Program-made: the position numbers and the translations under genes | DNA from: Leptolyngbya sp. KIOST-1 | Lineage (GTDB): Bacteria > Cyanobacteriota > Cyanobacteriia > Phormidesmidales > Phormidesmidaceae | Direction of reading: 5' to 3' | Length of the DNA: 64,000 nt | Assembly (NCBI RefSeq): GCF_000763385.1 | Contig: NZ_JQFA01000002.1 | Coordinates: 3,472,001 to 3,536,000, forward strand | Notes under the pieces: generated by a model | What the model was told of the DNA's origin: nothing | Seen by the model: only the letters and a program-made list of their open reading frames with translations | Database searches by the model: none | Shown: positions 25,614 through 34,315 of the stretch, in pieces | Position numbering within the stretch: the first letter of the stretch is position 1 | Layout: each line of letters starts with the position of its first letter

Positions 25614-28600
25614 TCAGGCGGTGACGGCGGCCACCGCCCCCGACTGGGCGATCGCCTGCCAGTCTCCGGTGGCGCTGAGGTAGCCCACCTCGACTACATA
25701 GATGCGATCCCACTGGGGAATGGGCAGGTACCAGTCCTGGGCAAAGTCATCGCGGCAGCGCTGCTCGGCCACCGCTGGGGGCAGCTCCGACTGGGTGGCC
25801 TGACCGGTGACGTCGTAGAGGCGCAGGGCCATAGTTTCGCCGCCGCTGTCTCGGGCCTGGGCGCGATCGCTGGCGTCAACCTGCCACACGGCGTAGAAGC
25901 GATCGCTCGGGCGGTCGACGGAGAGCCGGATCCAGCTATCGGCGGCGGTTTCGGGGGGGGCGGGGGCGATCGCGGCATCGGTGCTGGCAGGCACCACCCC
26001 AAAGCTGTCGGGCGAACCGGGCGGAATGCTGGCCAGGGCCGATACCACCTCTGGCGGCAGATCCTCGAGGATGGGAGGATTGGCCAGTTCCAGATCACCC
26101 TCCAGCCCCATGGAATCTTCGTCGGTGGGCATTTCCGGCGGCGGCGGCACGTAGTCCCCCGGCTCTAGCGGTATCGGCGGCGGCACGGGTTCGGGGGCGG
26201 GACGCAGGGGCGGCTCGGCGATTCCGACATTGGTGCTGAGGGGGCTGGCGGCAACTCCGCTGCTGCCAAACTCTGCCTGCGACCCTCCATCGCCATTCAG
26301 GTCTGTGCCCAAATGCACCTGGCTGAGCAGTTCTTCCTCCAGGCTGTCGGGGGGTAGCGGCCCAGCGCTAATCCAATCGGTGGGCTCCGGCCCCGCCGAG
26401 ATTGACAGCGACTCGGGCGACTCGGGCGACTCCGCCAATGGCGCGCCCCCGGCAGCCATATCCGCAGCAAAATCTGCGTCTTCAGCCTGGTTGGGCAAAT
26501 TGGCAATCTCTGCCGCCAGCTCGGGGGGCACATCCGCACCGCTGGAGCTGCTGCTGCCGGCGATTTCCACATCGGCAGAGGGCAGTCCCATGACGATCTG
26601 CTGAAGTTCCAACGGCACATCGGGGTCAAAGTCTGCCACAGGAGCCACTTCGGTGGCGCTGCTCCCCGACAGCAGCCCTGAGTCCAGCCCCGGCAGCCCC
26701 AGCCCCCCATCGTCGCCCAGCTCAGCCGCTCTATCCAAACAGGGCTGGGCCTCACTCTGACGGCCCAACTGCATCAAGGCCTGCCCCTTACCGGCCCAGG
26801 CGGCGGCAGCCGACGGGTCCAACTCCAGGGCGGTATCAAAGCAAAAAATCGCCTCCTCGTGGCGGGCCATGGTGCTGAGCAGGCGGCCTTTGCCAATCCA
26901 GGCCTCGATAGTGCTGGTGTCGAGTTCCAGCGCCGCGTTGTAGCTGTCCATGGCTTCGTTGGCCTGACCCAATAGGGCCAGGGCATTGCCCCGCTGAGCC
27001 TGGGCTTGGGCGGCAATGGCGTTGAGCCCCTGGGCCGGAATCCCCGTGGCCTCGGCTTTGCTGCGCTCTACCTCGGTGGCCTCTACCGCCCGGTTAAAGT
27101 AAATTAGCGCCGCATCGCACTGGCCATCCCGCAGCAGCCGACGGCCCTCGGCCAGGTCAATGCGGGCCTGTTCTAGCTTGCTGGGGGCGATCTCTACCCC
27201 GTAGTCGCCTGTCTCTGGCACTAGCTGGGCCTCGGGGGGCAGCTCGGCTGCGGGGGGCAGCGGTTCAACCTCCGGTAGCACCCCTGGGGGCAGCGGCCCA
27301 GCGGTGACGGGAGGCTTGCCCACCCCGGAGAAATTCAGGTCCAGCTCGGTCCCGGGCACCAGCTCGGTTTCCAGGGTGTCATCGTCGTCGTCGGGGTCTT
27401 TGCGGCCCAGCAGGGCCCCAATAATTCCGGCCAGCAGCAGCAGGGCCGGGATCGCCGCCAGCATCCACCAGGCGCTGGGGGGCAAGTTGCGAATGCGATC
27501 CCAAAGCCCCTCCTGGTCGGTGGCGGGATCGTCGGCCTCGGGCTCCGGCTCCGCCACGCCCCCGGTCAGGGGTTCCCCCTGATCACTGAACAGCTCCACG
27601 CGATCGCTATTGCCCACCACCAGCTGCCCCGCCGGGGTGTAGCCCAGGGAAGCGGCTGGGGTCTCCAGTTCAATCGGCTCCGACAGGCGGGGGCTGCCGT
27701 CGGGCGACCACAACTGCAGCGTGCCGTTTACCGCAGCGGTGGCCAGGGTATTGCCGTCGGGGCTGTAGGCGGCTGCGCTCACCGCCTCCTCGTGGGCGGC
27801 AATGGTGTCTCCCCTCGGCTGTAGGGTGGAGCGATCCCAGTTGCGCAGGCTGCCGTCGGCCCCTGCGGTGGTCAACACCTGGCCATCGGGGCTGCTGGTA
27901 ATGGCTGTAACGCCGCCGGGATGAGCATTGGCCGACTGGCCGGCGGCGGTGCCATCGGCATTCCAAAAGCCCAGGCTGCCGTCGCTGCCGCCGCTGATCA
28001 ACGCCTGCCCGCCAGCGGGATAGTGGAGGGCTTGCACCGGGCCACTGTGGGCGGTAATCGGCGTGCCTACAGGGGTACCGTCGGCCAGCGACCAGCGCTC
28101 GACTAGACCCTCGGCATTGCCGCTGGCGAGGGTCTGACTGTCGGGGGTGAGGGCCAGGGCCAGAATCGGCCCGCCCTCGCCCCCCAGGGGTTCGCCCAGG
28201 GGGTTGCCGGTGCGGTCCCAGCGGCGCACGGTACCGTCGGCGCCGCTGGACACCACTGTTTGGCCATCGGGGCTGACGACCACGGCAGAGACTGCCCCCC
28301 GGTGGGCATCGGCGATGACGGTTTCGGTGGGGTTGCCGTCGGCATCGAGCCACTGCAGCTGGCCGTCCTCGGTGCCGCGCACCATGAACTGACTGTCTGG
28401 GGCCACCGCGACTCCGCCGGGCAGCCTGACAGCCCCCACCGTCACGTTGTCGCTGGCGATCTGTTTGGCCTCCTCAATGGCGGTCTGCCCCTCAGCACTG
28501 GTGGCAAAGCCCAAGAAAGCGGCGACGGGCTGACTCGGCTCGCCCTGATAGATGTAGTTACGGGGCTGAGAATAGGGGTAGCGGGGATCGTCGGGCAGCG

Positions 28601-29333
28601 TGGTGTCCATGCTGACCGGACGCACGGCATCCTGATTCAGCACCTCGGAGGAAATGGCGTAGCTGATGCCGTCTCGCCCCAGCTCTCGCACGATCGCAGC
28701 GGTATCGTCCTCCTCCATCTGAATCGCGTTGTCGCCGGTTTCAAAGGGCTGCTGGCTGAAAATCTCGTAGTCGGCCAGGGCCAGGCGAGTATCGCTCTCG
28801 TCCGGGCGATCGACGAAGCGGATCGGCAGGTTTGGCCCTCCGACCTCCGACCAGTTGGTGATTTCGCCGCGAAAGATGGCGGCAAAGTCGTCAAAGGTTA
28901 AATCCCCTTGGAACGGGTTGTCTCGACCCACAATTACGGCAATTTTCTCCCGCGTCACCGGAATCGAGGTGAGGTTGGGGTCCAGCTCGTCCTCGCTCAG
29001 GGCCCGCCCCAGGGCGGCCAGGTCGATGTTTCCCCCTTGCAGTGCCTGGAGGGCTTCCTCATCGCCGTTGGCCTCGTGGGTGACCTCGGTATTCGGATAG
29101 CGCTCTTCAAACCCTCGGGCCAGGTTCTGATTGATCTCCGCCATCGACGGATCGCCATCAATGGTGATGGTACTACCGGCGGCTACGCTATCCTGCAGAT
29201 CAAAGGTGGGGGTGGGTTCCGCCGTAACCTGAGCCACCAGCGCTGGATGGGACCGAAGCGCATTCACCGGCAGCGCAGCCAGGGCGCTGATCAGGGCCAG
29301 CAGAGCCAGAGACGGCTTAGAAAGCTGATTCAT
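25614..29333 (-). CDS. Large multidomain protein: PstS-like solute-binding, WD40, TM, TPR and DUF4912
   Basis: A 1239-residue protein. Signal peptide (about 1-26). A periplasmic phosphate-binding-like domain (about 45-295) with AAGSTITIDGDPSMAEINQN, GNIDLAALGRALSEDELDP and PVTREKIAVIVGRDNPF. Six or seven WD40 repeats (about 304-590), each with a DG-x-LR/W-type motif. One membrane helix (about 618-642: WWMLAAIPALLLLAGIIGAL). TPR repeats (about 716-870: AALIYFNRAVE, LGQANEAMDSYNAALELD, HEEAIFCFDTALELDPSAAA). A long acidic Pro-rich linker, then a C-terminal DUF4912-like domain (about 1135-1228: WIRLSVDRPSDRFYAVWQV). The helix would separate outside sensing and WD40 parts from inside TPR and DUF4912 parts, suggesting a transmembrane sensor or scaffold. 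Function is not established. Confidence 0.8.
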   Translation of the reverse strand: MNQLSKPSLALLALISALAALPVNALRSHPALVAQVTAEPTPTFDLQDSVAAGSTITIDGDPSMAEINQNLARGFEERYPNTEVTHEANGDEEALQALQGGNIDLAALGRALSEDELDPNLTSIPVTREKIAVIVGRDNPFQGDLTFDDFAAIFRGEITNWSEVGGPNLPIRFVDRPDESDTRLALADYEIFSQQPFETGDNAIQMEEDDTAAIVRELGRDGISYAISSEVLNQDAVRPVSMDTTLPDDPRYPYSQPRNYIYQGEPSQPVAAFLGFATSAEGQTAIEEAKQIASDNVTVGAVRLPGGVAVAPDSQFMVRGTEDGQLQWLDADGNPTETVIADAHRGAVSAVVVSPDGQTVVSSGADGTVRRWDRTGNPLGEPLGGEGGPILALALTPDSQTLASGNAEGLVERWSLADGTPVGTPITAHSGPVQALHYPAGGQALISGGSDGSLGFWNADGTAAGQSANAHPGGVTAITSSPDGQVLTTAGADGSLRNWDRSTLQPRGDTIAAHEEAVSAAAYSPDGNTLATAAVNGTLQLWSPDGSPRLSEPIELETPAASLGYTPAGQLVVGNSDRVELFSDQGEPLTGGVAEPEPEADDPATDQEGLWDRIRNLPPSAWWMLAAIPALLLLAGIIGALLGRKDPDDDDDTLETELVPGTELDLNFSGVGKPPVTAGPLPPGVLPEVEPLPPAAELPPEAQLVPETGDYGVEIAPSKLEQARIDLAEGRRLLRDGQCDAALIYFNRAVEATEVERSKAEATGIPAQGLNAIAAQAQAQRGNALALLGQANEAMDSYNAALELDTSTIEAWIGKGRLLSTMARHEEAIFCFDTALELDPSAAAAWAGKGQALMQLGRQSEAQPCLDRAAELGDDGGLGLPGLDSGLLSGSSATEVAPVADFDPDVPLELQQIVMGLPSADVEIAGSSSSSGADVPPELAAEIANLPNQAEDADFAADMAAGGAPLAESPESPESLSISAGPEPTDWISAGPLPPDSLEEELLSQVHLGTDLNGDGGSQAEFGSSGVAASPLSTNVGIAEPPLRPAPEPVPPPIPLEPGDYVPPPPEMPTDEDSMGLEGDLELANPPILEDLPPEVVSALASIPPGSPDSFGVVPASTDAAIAPAPPETAADSWIRLSVDRPSDRFYAVWQVDASDRAQARDSGGETMALRLYDVTGQATQSELPPAVAEQRCRDDFAQDWYLPIPQWDRIYVVEVGYLSATGDWQAIAQSGAVAAVTA

Positions 29334-29532
29334 GGCGGTACCCAGAGGTCAGTAAACGATCTGCTAAAGGATACACGCTGGAGTGGCGGTTGCGCGTTTT
29401 TTTACTTCGGAAAGCCGCTGTAAGCGGTGCCAAGAAGGCGCAGCAATCGATCGATGTCGTTGTTCCTGCAGCCCCTGCCGTGAAGTGGTTACAGTGAACC
29501 TGTGGCAATCTGAACGGCGATCGGGGAGATCT

Positions 29533-29844
29533 ATGGGCATTGCGGCTTTTCTGCTGGCCGGGGGGTTGGCTTTTGGCCTCGCCTTTTGGCTGACCCGACG
29601 GCTACGACAACCGCGAGCAAGGATCGCTCGCGGGCTAGGATCGCACAGACCGGGGCGAGGGACCAGGCGAGGGCGGCGATCGCCCCTGACAACCGCAAAT
29701 CCCGCTGTTGCCTCCGACCTCGATCGCCAGGTGCAGGACCTCCTCAACCAGGGCAAGCTGATCGATGCCATTCACCACGTCAGCGCGACCAATGGCTGTA
29801 GCCTGCGCGACGCCAAGGCCTACGTCGATGAACGGTTGCCCTAG
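29533..29844 (+). CDS. Small membrane-anchored protein with ribosomal L7/L12-like C-terminal domain
   Basis: Start ATG at 29533, with GGGGAG just upstream. A 103-residue product: one membrane helix (MGIAAFLLAGGLAFGLAFWL), a basic region (RRLRQPRARIARGLGSHRPG), then a C-terminal DLLNQGKLIDAIHHVSATNG and CSLRDAKAYVDERLP, which resembles the L7/L12 C-terminal fold found in many small cyanobacterial proteins. Role unknown. An open frame upstream (to 29383) lacks coding character. The TAG stop lies within the first bases of a MITE-like repeat. Confidence 0.65.
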   Translation: MGIAAFLLAGGLAFGLAFWLTRRLRQPRARIARGLGSHRPGRGTRRGRRSPLTTANPAVASDLDRQVQDLLNQGKLIDAIHHVSATNGCSLRDAKAYVDERLP

Positions 29845-29899
29845 GGGCTGTCATCAATTAGCTGCCAAACACCTAACAATCAAGGGTTGCAGCCCCTAG
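29841..29899 (+). repeat. MITE-like half element supplying a stop codon
   Basis: CTAGGGGCTGTCATCAATTA to AGCCCCTAG, the same half element as at 6456-6514. The T-A-G at 29842-29844 is the stop codon of the preceding gene, so the repeat inserted exactly at the end of that reading frame. Confidence 0.85.
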
Positions 29900-29991
29900 C
29901 CTCTCTTTTGGGTCCGGCATAACAAACCGCTCCCCCGCCCCGGCAAATCGCGATAAGCTGAGAACATCAACCTGGCTGATTTTTGGCAACC

Positions 29992-30447
29992 ATGGCACTA
30001 CGCAGCATCTTGACCGCTCTCCTCGTCGCTGGCCTCTGGCTGCTGAGCGGCGCAGGGCTGACCGCCCAGGCGCTGACGCCCGTCGACCTGACCGACATTA
30101 CCTACAGCCCCTGCCCTCCCGACTACGCCGATGGCATGGTGGCCCCTGGGTCGATTCAGGAGGCCAACTGCTTTTTGATCACAGGCAAAGCCATCAACCG
30201 TACCGGCAAACCTGTGATCGATGCCGACATTTTTGGCCGCATCTACGACGCCAACGACAACCCCGTCATGCAGAACCGGGGGCGGCTGGGCGGCATTGCG
30301 GAAGTGCCCCCGGGCGAGAGCGACTTTGAGCTGCGGATTTCGGTGGCGGCCAACCAGCCCGAGCCGCTGAAGCTGAAGCAGTTTAAGGCGTCGGGCTTTA
30401 GTGCTACCGTCCGCAAATTTTCAGAAACCCCCTCAGCTCAGCCCTAG
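29992..30447 (+). CDS. Secreted FxLYD-type domain protein
   Basis: A 151-residue protein from the ATG at 29992. It has a signal peptide (RSILTALLVAGLWLLSGAGL, then TAQA) and a beta-sandwich body with NCFLITGKAINRTGKPVIDA, DIFGRIYDANDNPVMQNRGR and EVPPGESDFELRISV, matching the FxLYD style of extracytoplasmic domains. Two cysteines (near 36 and 54) may form a disulfide. Its stop TAG shares the CTAG at 30444-30447 with the stop of the convergent kinase gene, so no spacer separates the two genes. Function unknown. Confidence 0.65.
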   Translation: MALRSILTALLVAGLWLLSGAGLTAQALTPVDLTDITYSPCPPDYADGMVAPGSIQEANCFLITGKAINRTGKPVIDADIFGRIYDANDNPVMQNRGRLGGIAEVPPGESDFELRISVAANQPEPLKLKQFKASGFSATVRKFSETPSAQP

Positions 30448-32363
30448 ACCAGCTCATTAATCTCTAGGTAGCACCAAAAGCGAATGGTTTCGTCGGCCCC
30501 GGCGCTGACCACCATGCGGCTGTCGGGGGTAAAGGCCAGGGCGCGCACGGCCCAGGCCTGGCGCAGCTGAATGGTCTGGGGCTGAGCCCGCAAATCGATC
30601 AGGTTGAGCTGGCCGCCTTCGGTGCCGATCGCCAGCCAGCCGCCGTCTGGGCTGATCGTCAGAGCCGTCACCGGGCTGCCAGCGGTATAAATCTTTAGGC
30701 CCTGATCGGGGTGGTCGGCGCTCCAGGCCTGCACCTGCCCGGTGGGGTCGCCGCTGACGATGCGACCATCGCTGGGGTGGCAGGCCAGGGCCGTAATCGG
30801 CTGCTTGGGGGCGGTAAGGGTCCGCACCAGCCGTCCCGAGGGCAGCGACCAGAGGCGAATGGTGCGATCGCGGCCGCCGCTGACCAGCAGTCTGCCGATC
30901 GGCTCCACCGCCAGGGCCGTCACCTGGTCCTGGTGATGGATCAGAGCTTTGGGGGCCTCCCGACGCATAGGCTCCCTATTCAAAGGCCACAGATTAATGC
31001 GACCGTCCCCATTGCCCACGGCCAGGGTGGCGTCCGGCAGGATCAGCAGGGCTGCTACCTGCCAGCCCGCCAGGGGCAGTTTTTCGCCGCTGTAGTCGGC
31101 CAGGTGCCACTGAATCAGCTGACCGTCTTCCCCACCGCTGACGATCGCGTCTCCTTGGGGGGTAAAGGCCAGGGCGCTGACCGGGCCGCGATGGCCCGGC
31201 CCCAGCAGCCCCAGCGGTTTGCGAAAGGTGTGAATGGCCTGGCCGTTGGTGCAGTCCCACAGGCGAATGGTGCCGTCGGAACAGGCGGCCGCGATCGCCC
31301 GTCCGCTGGGGCTAATGGCCAGCCCATTGGCCACCGCTCCCGACAGGCTGAGGGCAAATCGCTGCTCCCAGGTCGCTGCCCCCGAGGGCAAAGTCTTGGT
31401 AGCGGAGGCGGCAGTTGGTTGGGCACTCCCCAGCGCCAGACCGCTCCAGCGCAGGTCGGCCAGCGCCTCCTGGGCCGTGCTGTAGCGCTCGCTCAGGCGG
31501 CGGTGGGCCATGCGATCGAGCACCCGCCCCAGGGCTGGGCTGAGGGCAGCGGGGGCGTAGGGTCGCCACACCCAGGCGTCGTCGCTGACCGAAAACAGGT
31601 CGAAGGGGTGCAGCCCGGTCAGCATGTGCAGACAGCTAACCCCCAGGCTAAAGATGTCGCTGGCGTAGACGGCCTTGCCCAGGGCCTGCTCCGGGGCGGC
31701 GTACCCGGCGCTGCCGATCACCGTGGCGGTGTGCTTGAGCTGCTCGGGATCGACAATCGCTTTTGCCGCGCCAAAATCCACCAGAGCCAGGGGCTGGGGC
31801 GCTGGGGGCACAATGATATTGGCGGGCTTGATGTCGCGGTGAATGACGCCGTGCTGGTGCAGGTAGGTCAGCACGGGCAGCAGCTCATAGAGCACTCGCT
31901 GGGTCAGCGCCAGCCGCTCAGCCTCGGGGAGCCCCGGCAGCAACCGGTCGAGGCTGGGGCCGGGGACGTACTGCTGCACCAGAAACCGGCCCTGGCCGCC
32001 GTCAGTCACATCTAGGTCAATCACGTCCAGCAGGGCTGGAATTTGGGGATGCTGCCCCAGGGTCGCCAGGCGATGGGCCTCGGCCTGAAAGCGCTGGGCG
32101 GCATCGGAGCGGGGGGAGCCAGTCGCCGGAGCTATCTGCTTCAGGACACAGCGCAGCGGCGGATCGTGGCCCTCAGCCATGGCCAGATAGGTCCGGCCAA
32201 ACCCGCCCTGGCCCAGCACCTCCAGACAGCGGTAGCGATCGGCCACCAGCAGCGGCTGTCCGCAGGCGGTGCAAACCCTCGCCCTATCCTCATTCTGAGG
32301 CTGTGGGCAGGCAGGATTGACGCAAAGCGTAGTCAAAGGATGGTTCGACCCACTATCCAACAA
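30444..32363 (-). CDS. Serine/threonine protein kinase with N-terminal zinc ribbon and C-terminal WD40 repeats
   Basis: A 639-residue protein. A zinc-ribbon-like N-terminus (Cys 14, 19, 31, 34). Kinase domain about 43-305: glycine loop LGQGGFGRTYLA, VLK lysine, catalytic HRDIKPANIIV, DFG as VDFGAA, and APEQ as YAAPEQALG. From about 335 to 635 there are around seven WD40 repeats (e.g. SDGTIRLWDC, GGEDGQLIQWH, GGRDRTIRLWS). It resembles the cyanobacterial Hanks-type kinases, which sense unknown signals. The best start is TTG at 32363; no in-frame ATG lies upstream. A G-rich repeat lies 66 bp upstream. Confidence 0.88.
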   Translation of the reverse strand: MLDSGSNHPLTTLCVNPACPQPQNEDRARVCTACGQPLLVADRYRCLEVLGQGGFGRTYLAMAEGHDPPLRCVLKQIAPATGSPRSDAAQRFQAEAHRLATLGQHPQIPALLDVIDLDVTDGGQGRFLVQQYVPGPSLDRLLPGLPEAERLALTQRVLYELLPVLTYLHQHGVIHRDIKPANIIVPPAPQPLALVDFGAAKAIVDPEQLKHTATVIGSAGYAAPEQALGKAVYASDIFSLGVSCLHMLTGLHPFDLFSVSDDAWVWRPYAPAALSPALGRVLDRMAHRRLSERYSTAQEALADLRWSGLALGSAQPTAASATKTLPSGAATWEQRFALSLSGAVANGLAISPSGRAIAAACSDGTIRLWDCTNGQAIHTFRKPLGLLGPGHRGPVSALAFTPQGDAIVSGGEDGQLIQWHLADYSGEKLPLAGWQVAALLILPDATLAVGNGDGRINLWPLNREPMRREAPKALIHHQDQVTALAVEPIGRLLVSGGRDRTIRLWSLPSGRLVRTLTAPKQPITALACHPSDGRIVSGDPTGQVQAWSADHPDQGLKIYTAGSPVTALTISPDGGWLAIGTEGGQLNLIDLRAQPQTIQLRQAWAVRALAFTPDSRMVVSAGADETIRFWCYLEINELV

Positions 32364-32428
32364 TCTGCGACGTTTAAGCTTCTATGCTGGTAGACAGTGC
32401 CCCACGGCAGGAACGATCGGCCAAGCCT

Positions 32429-32464
32429 TACCCACCTACCCATCCACTCACCTACCCACCCACT
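32429..32464. repeat. G-rich tandem repeat at the ycf34 stop codon
   Basis: Plus strand reads CCCACCTACCCATCCACTCA; on the minus strand it is the G-rich form and begins a few bases after the TAG of ycf34. It lies between ycf34 and the kinase gene. Confidence 0.85.
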
Positions 32465-32466
32465 CT

Positions 32467-32715
32467 CTAAGTAGGCACCAGCTCGCCGGGGCGCAGTTTG
32501 GACCACTTGCCCTGCTCCTGGACAAAGCTGTCGCAGCCCACCACGTCAAACTCTTTCTCGACCACGTCATCGACGACGCGCAGGTTGGCATTAATGGTCG
32601 GGTTCACCGCTTCAAAGGTGGGAAAGTCGGTCAAATGGAGTTGTTCGTGCAGCTCCTCCACGGCGTGGTAGGTGGTGCAGCGATCGACGTAGTGGCAGTT
32701 TACACAAATGCACAT
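32467..32715 (-). CDS. ycf34: Ycf34 family protein
   Basis: An 82-residue protein starting MCICVNCHYVDRCTTYHAVE, with VNPTINANLRVVDD and EKEFDVVGCDSFVQEQGKWS. This is the conserved Ycf34 family of cyanobacteria and algal plastids, reported as an iron-sulfur protein affecting photosynthetic electron transport. The cysteines (residues 2, 4, 7, 13 and one near 62) are the likely cluster ligands. It lies upstream of the kinase gene, with a G-rich repeat between them. The ATG is supported by the conserved MCIC start. Confidence 0.9.
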   Translation of the reverse strand: MCICVNCHYVDRCTTYHAVEELHEQLHLTDFPTFEAVNPTINANLRVVDDVVEKEFDVVGCDSFVQEQGKWSKLRPGELVPT

Positions 32716-33007
32716 AGCACGCCCCCGGCAGAAACAGGGTAGGATTTGATGTTGCTTATCCCCAGTCTAACCAGCTCTTGGCTCCCTGGCCGTCGCTCTC
32801 TAGCAGGAGAAAATGGCGACGGGCGCAGGCTGTGCCAGTAAAGGGGATGCGTTTTCTGGTAGTCTAGCTCAAGTTTTTTGAATGTCCGGGCGGCCCAGCC
32901 CAGATGTTGCAAAATGAAAACCTCAGTATTGGGTTTTCTGAATTGCTCTGCTGGGCCGGGATGTCAAGACTGAAAAACCCTGTTGTAATGAAAGAAATGA
33001 GGGTTCA

Positions 33008-34300
33008 TTGAATCCAACGCTATCACCCATTTCCCTTGCAGTGGCTACTGAACAATCGGCGCTTTCGCCAAAAACCTGGCCTTTTAGCGTATCGCTACTG
33101 CCACAGCAAGCCTACCTGGTGGGGGGAAGTGTCAGAGATGCCCTACTGCGCCGTCAGGCCGATTATTTAGACCTCGATTTTGTGCTGCCAGAGCGGGCGA
33201 TCGCCACTGCCAAAGGCATTGCCCAGCACTACGGCGCGGGCTTTGTGGTGCTCGATGCCGACCACCAGATTGCCCGGGTGGTGTTTGCCAACGCCACGGT
33301 CGACTTTGCCCAGCAGGTGGGGCCCACTATCCACTCAGACCTGCACCGGCGCGACTTTACCATCAATGCGATCGCCTACAGCCCCCACAGCGAGTCGCTG
33401 CTCGACCCGCTGGATGGCTGCGCCGACCTGGCCCGCAAAACCCTCTGTATGGTCGCCGCCGAAAATCTGGAAGACGACCCCCTGCGCCTGCTGCGGGCCT
33501 ACCGCCAGGCCGCCCAACTGGGCTTTAGCCTCGACCCCACTACTCAGCAGACCATCCGCCACCTGGCTCCGGCCCTGGGGCGGATGGCGGCCGAACGGGT
33601 GCGAGGCGAACTCGACTGCCTGCTCAGCCTACCGGAGGGCTCGACCCTGTTGGCGCTGGCCTGGCAGGACGGGCTGCTGCAAACCTGGCTGCCCGAAGTC
33701 GATCGCCCCCAGCTGGAACGGCTGGCCATGCTGGATCAGCTGGCGGCCCAGTACCACGAGCGCTGGCCCGCTTTTTCCCAGCTGTTGCACAGTTGGGTGA
33801 AGGAGCAGACCACCCCTGGGTTACACCGCAGCTGGCTGAAGGCCACCAAACTGAGCCAGCTCTTGCCCGCCGATCTGACTCAGGCCGAAGCAACCCTGGT
33901 CAGGCTCAAGTACAGCCGCGCCGAGCAGCAGGCGGTGCTGAGCATTCTCAAAGGCTGGCAGTACCTGCACCAGCACCAGGGCAATGGGCCGCTTCCTCCC
34001 GGCCAGCAGTACCATTTATTTAAAGTGGCGGGGGCAGGGTTTGGCGGCGTTGCCCTGCTGAGCCTGGCCTGCGGTGTGCCCGAGGAGCTGGTGCTGCCCC
34101 TGATTGAGCGCTACCTCAACCCCAGTGACCCCATCGCCCATCCTCAACCCCTGGTAACAGGCAAAGACCTGGTCCAGGGACTTGCCCTCAAACCAGGTCC
34201 TCAGATTGGTGAATTGCTAGAGGCCGTTCATTTGGCCCAGGCCGAGGGGCTAGTGGGCAGCCGCGAAGAGGCCCTGACGTGGGTCAAGCGGCAGCTCTAG
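33008..34300 (+). CDS. CCA tRNA nucleotidyltransferase (or poly(A)-type tRNA nucleotidyltransferase)
   Basis: A 430-residue class II nucleotidyltransferase. Visible: AYLVGGSVRDALLRRQADYLD with DLDFV (the GGxVRD and DxD active-site motifs), HRRDFTINAIAYSP, LLDPLDGCADLARKT and EDDPLRLLRAYRQAAQLGF with VRGELDCLL. It adds C and A residues to tRNA 3' ends, or just the final A if a second enzyme handles the C residues, as in some cyanobacteria. The start is TTG at 33008 with GAGGG close upstream, as the ATG at 32998 runs into an early stop. No HD hydrolase domain is visible at the C-terminus. Confidence 0.85.
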   Translation: MNPTLSPISLAVATEQSALSPKTWPFSVSLLPQQAYLVGGSVRDALLRRQADYLDLDFVLPERAIATAKGIAQHYGAGFVVLDADHQIARVVFANATVDFAQQVGPTIHSDLHRRDFTINAIAYSPHSESLLDPLDGCADLARKTLCMVAAENLEDDPLRLLRAYRQAAQLGFSLDPTTQQTIRHLAPALGRMAAERVRGELDCLLSLPEGSTLLALAWQDGLLQTWLPEVDRPQLERLAMLDQLAAQYHERWPAFSQLLHSWVKEQTTPGLHRSWLKATKLSQLLPADLTQAEATLVRLKYSRAEQQAVLSILKGWQYLHQHQGNGPLPPGQQYHLFKVAGAGFGGVALLSLACGVPEELVLPLIERYLNPSDPIAHPQPLVTGKDLVQGLALKPGPQIGELLEAVHLAQAEGLVGSREEALTWVKRQL

Positions 34301-34315
34301 CCCTACGGCAACGGC

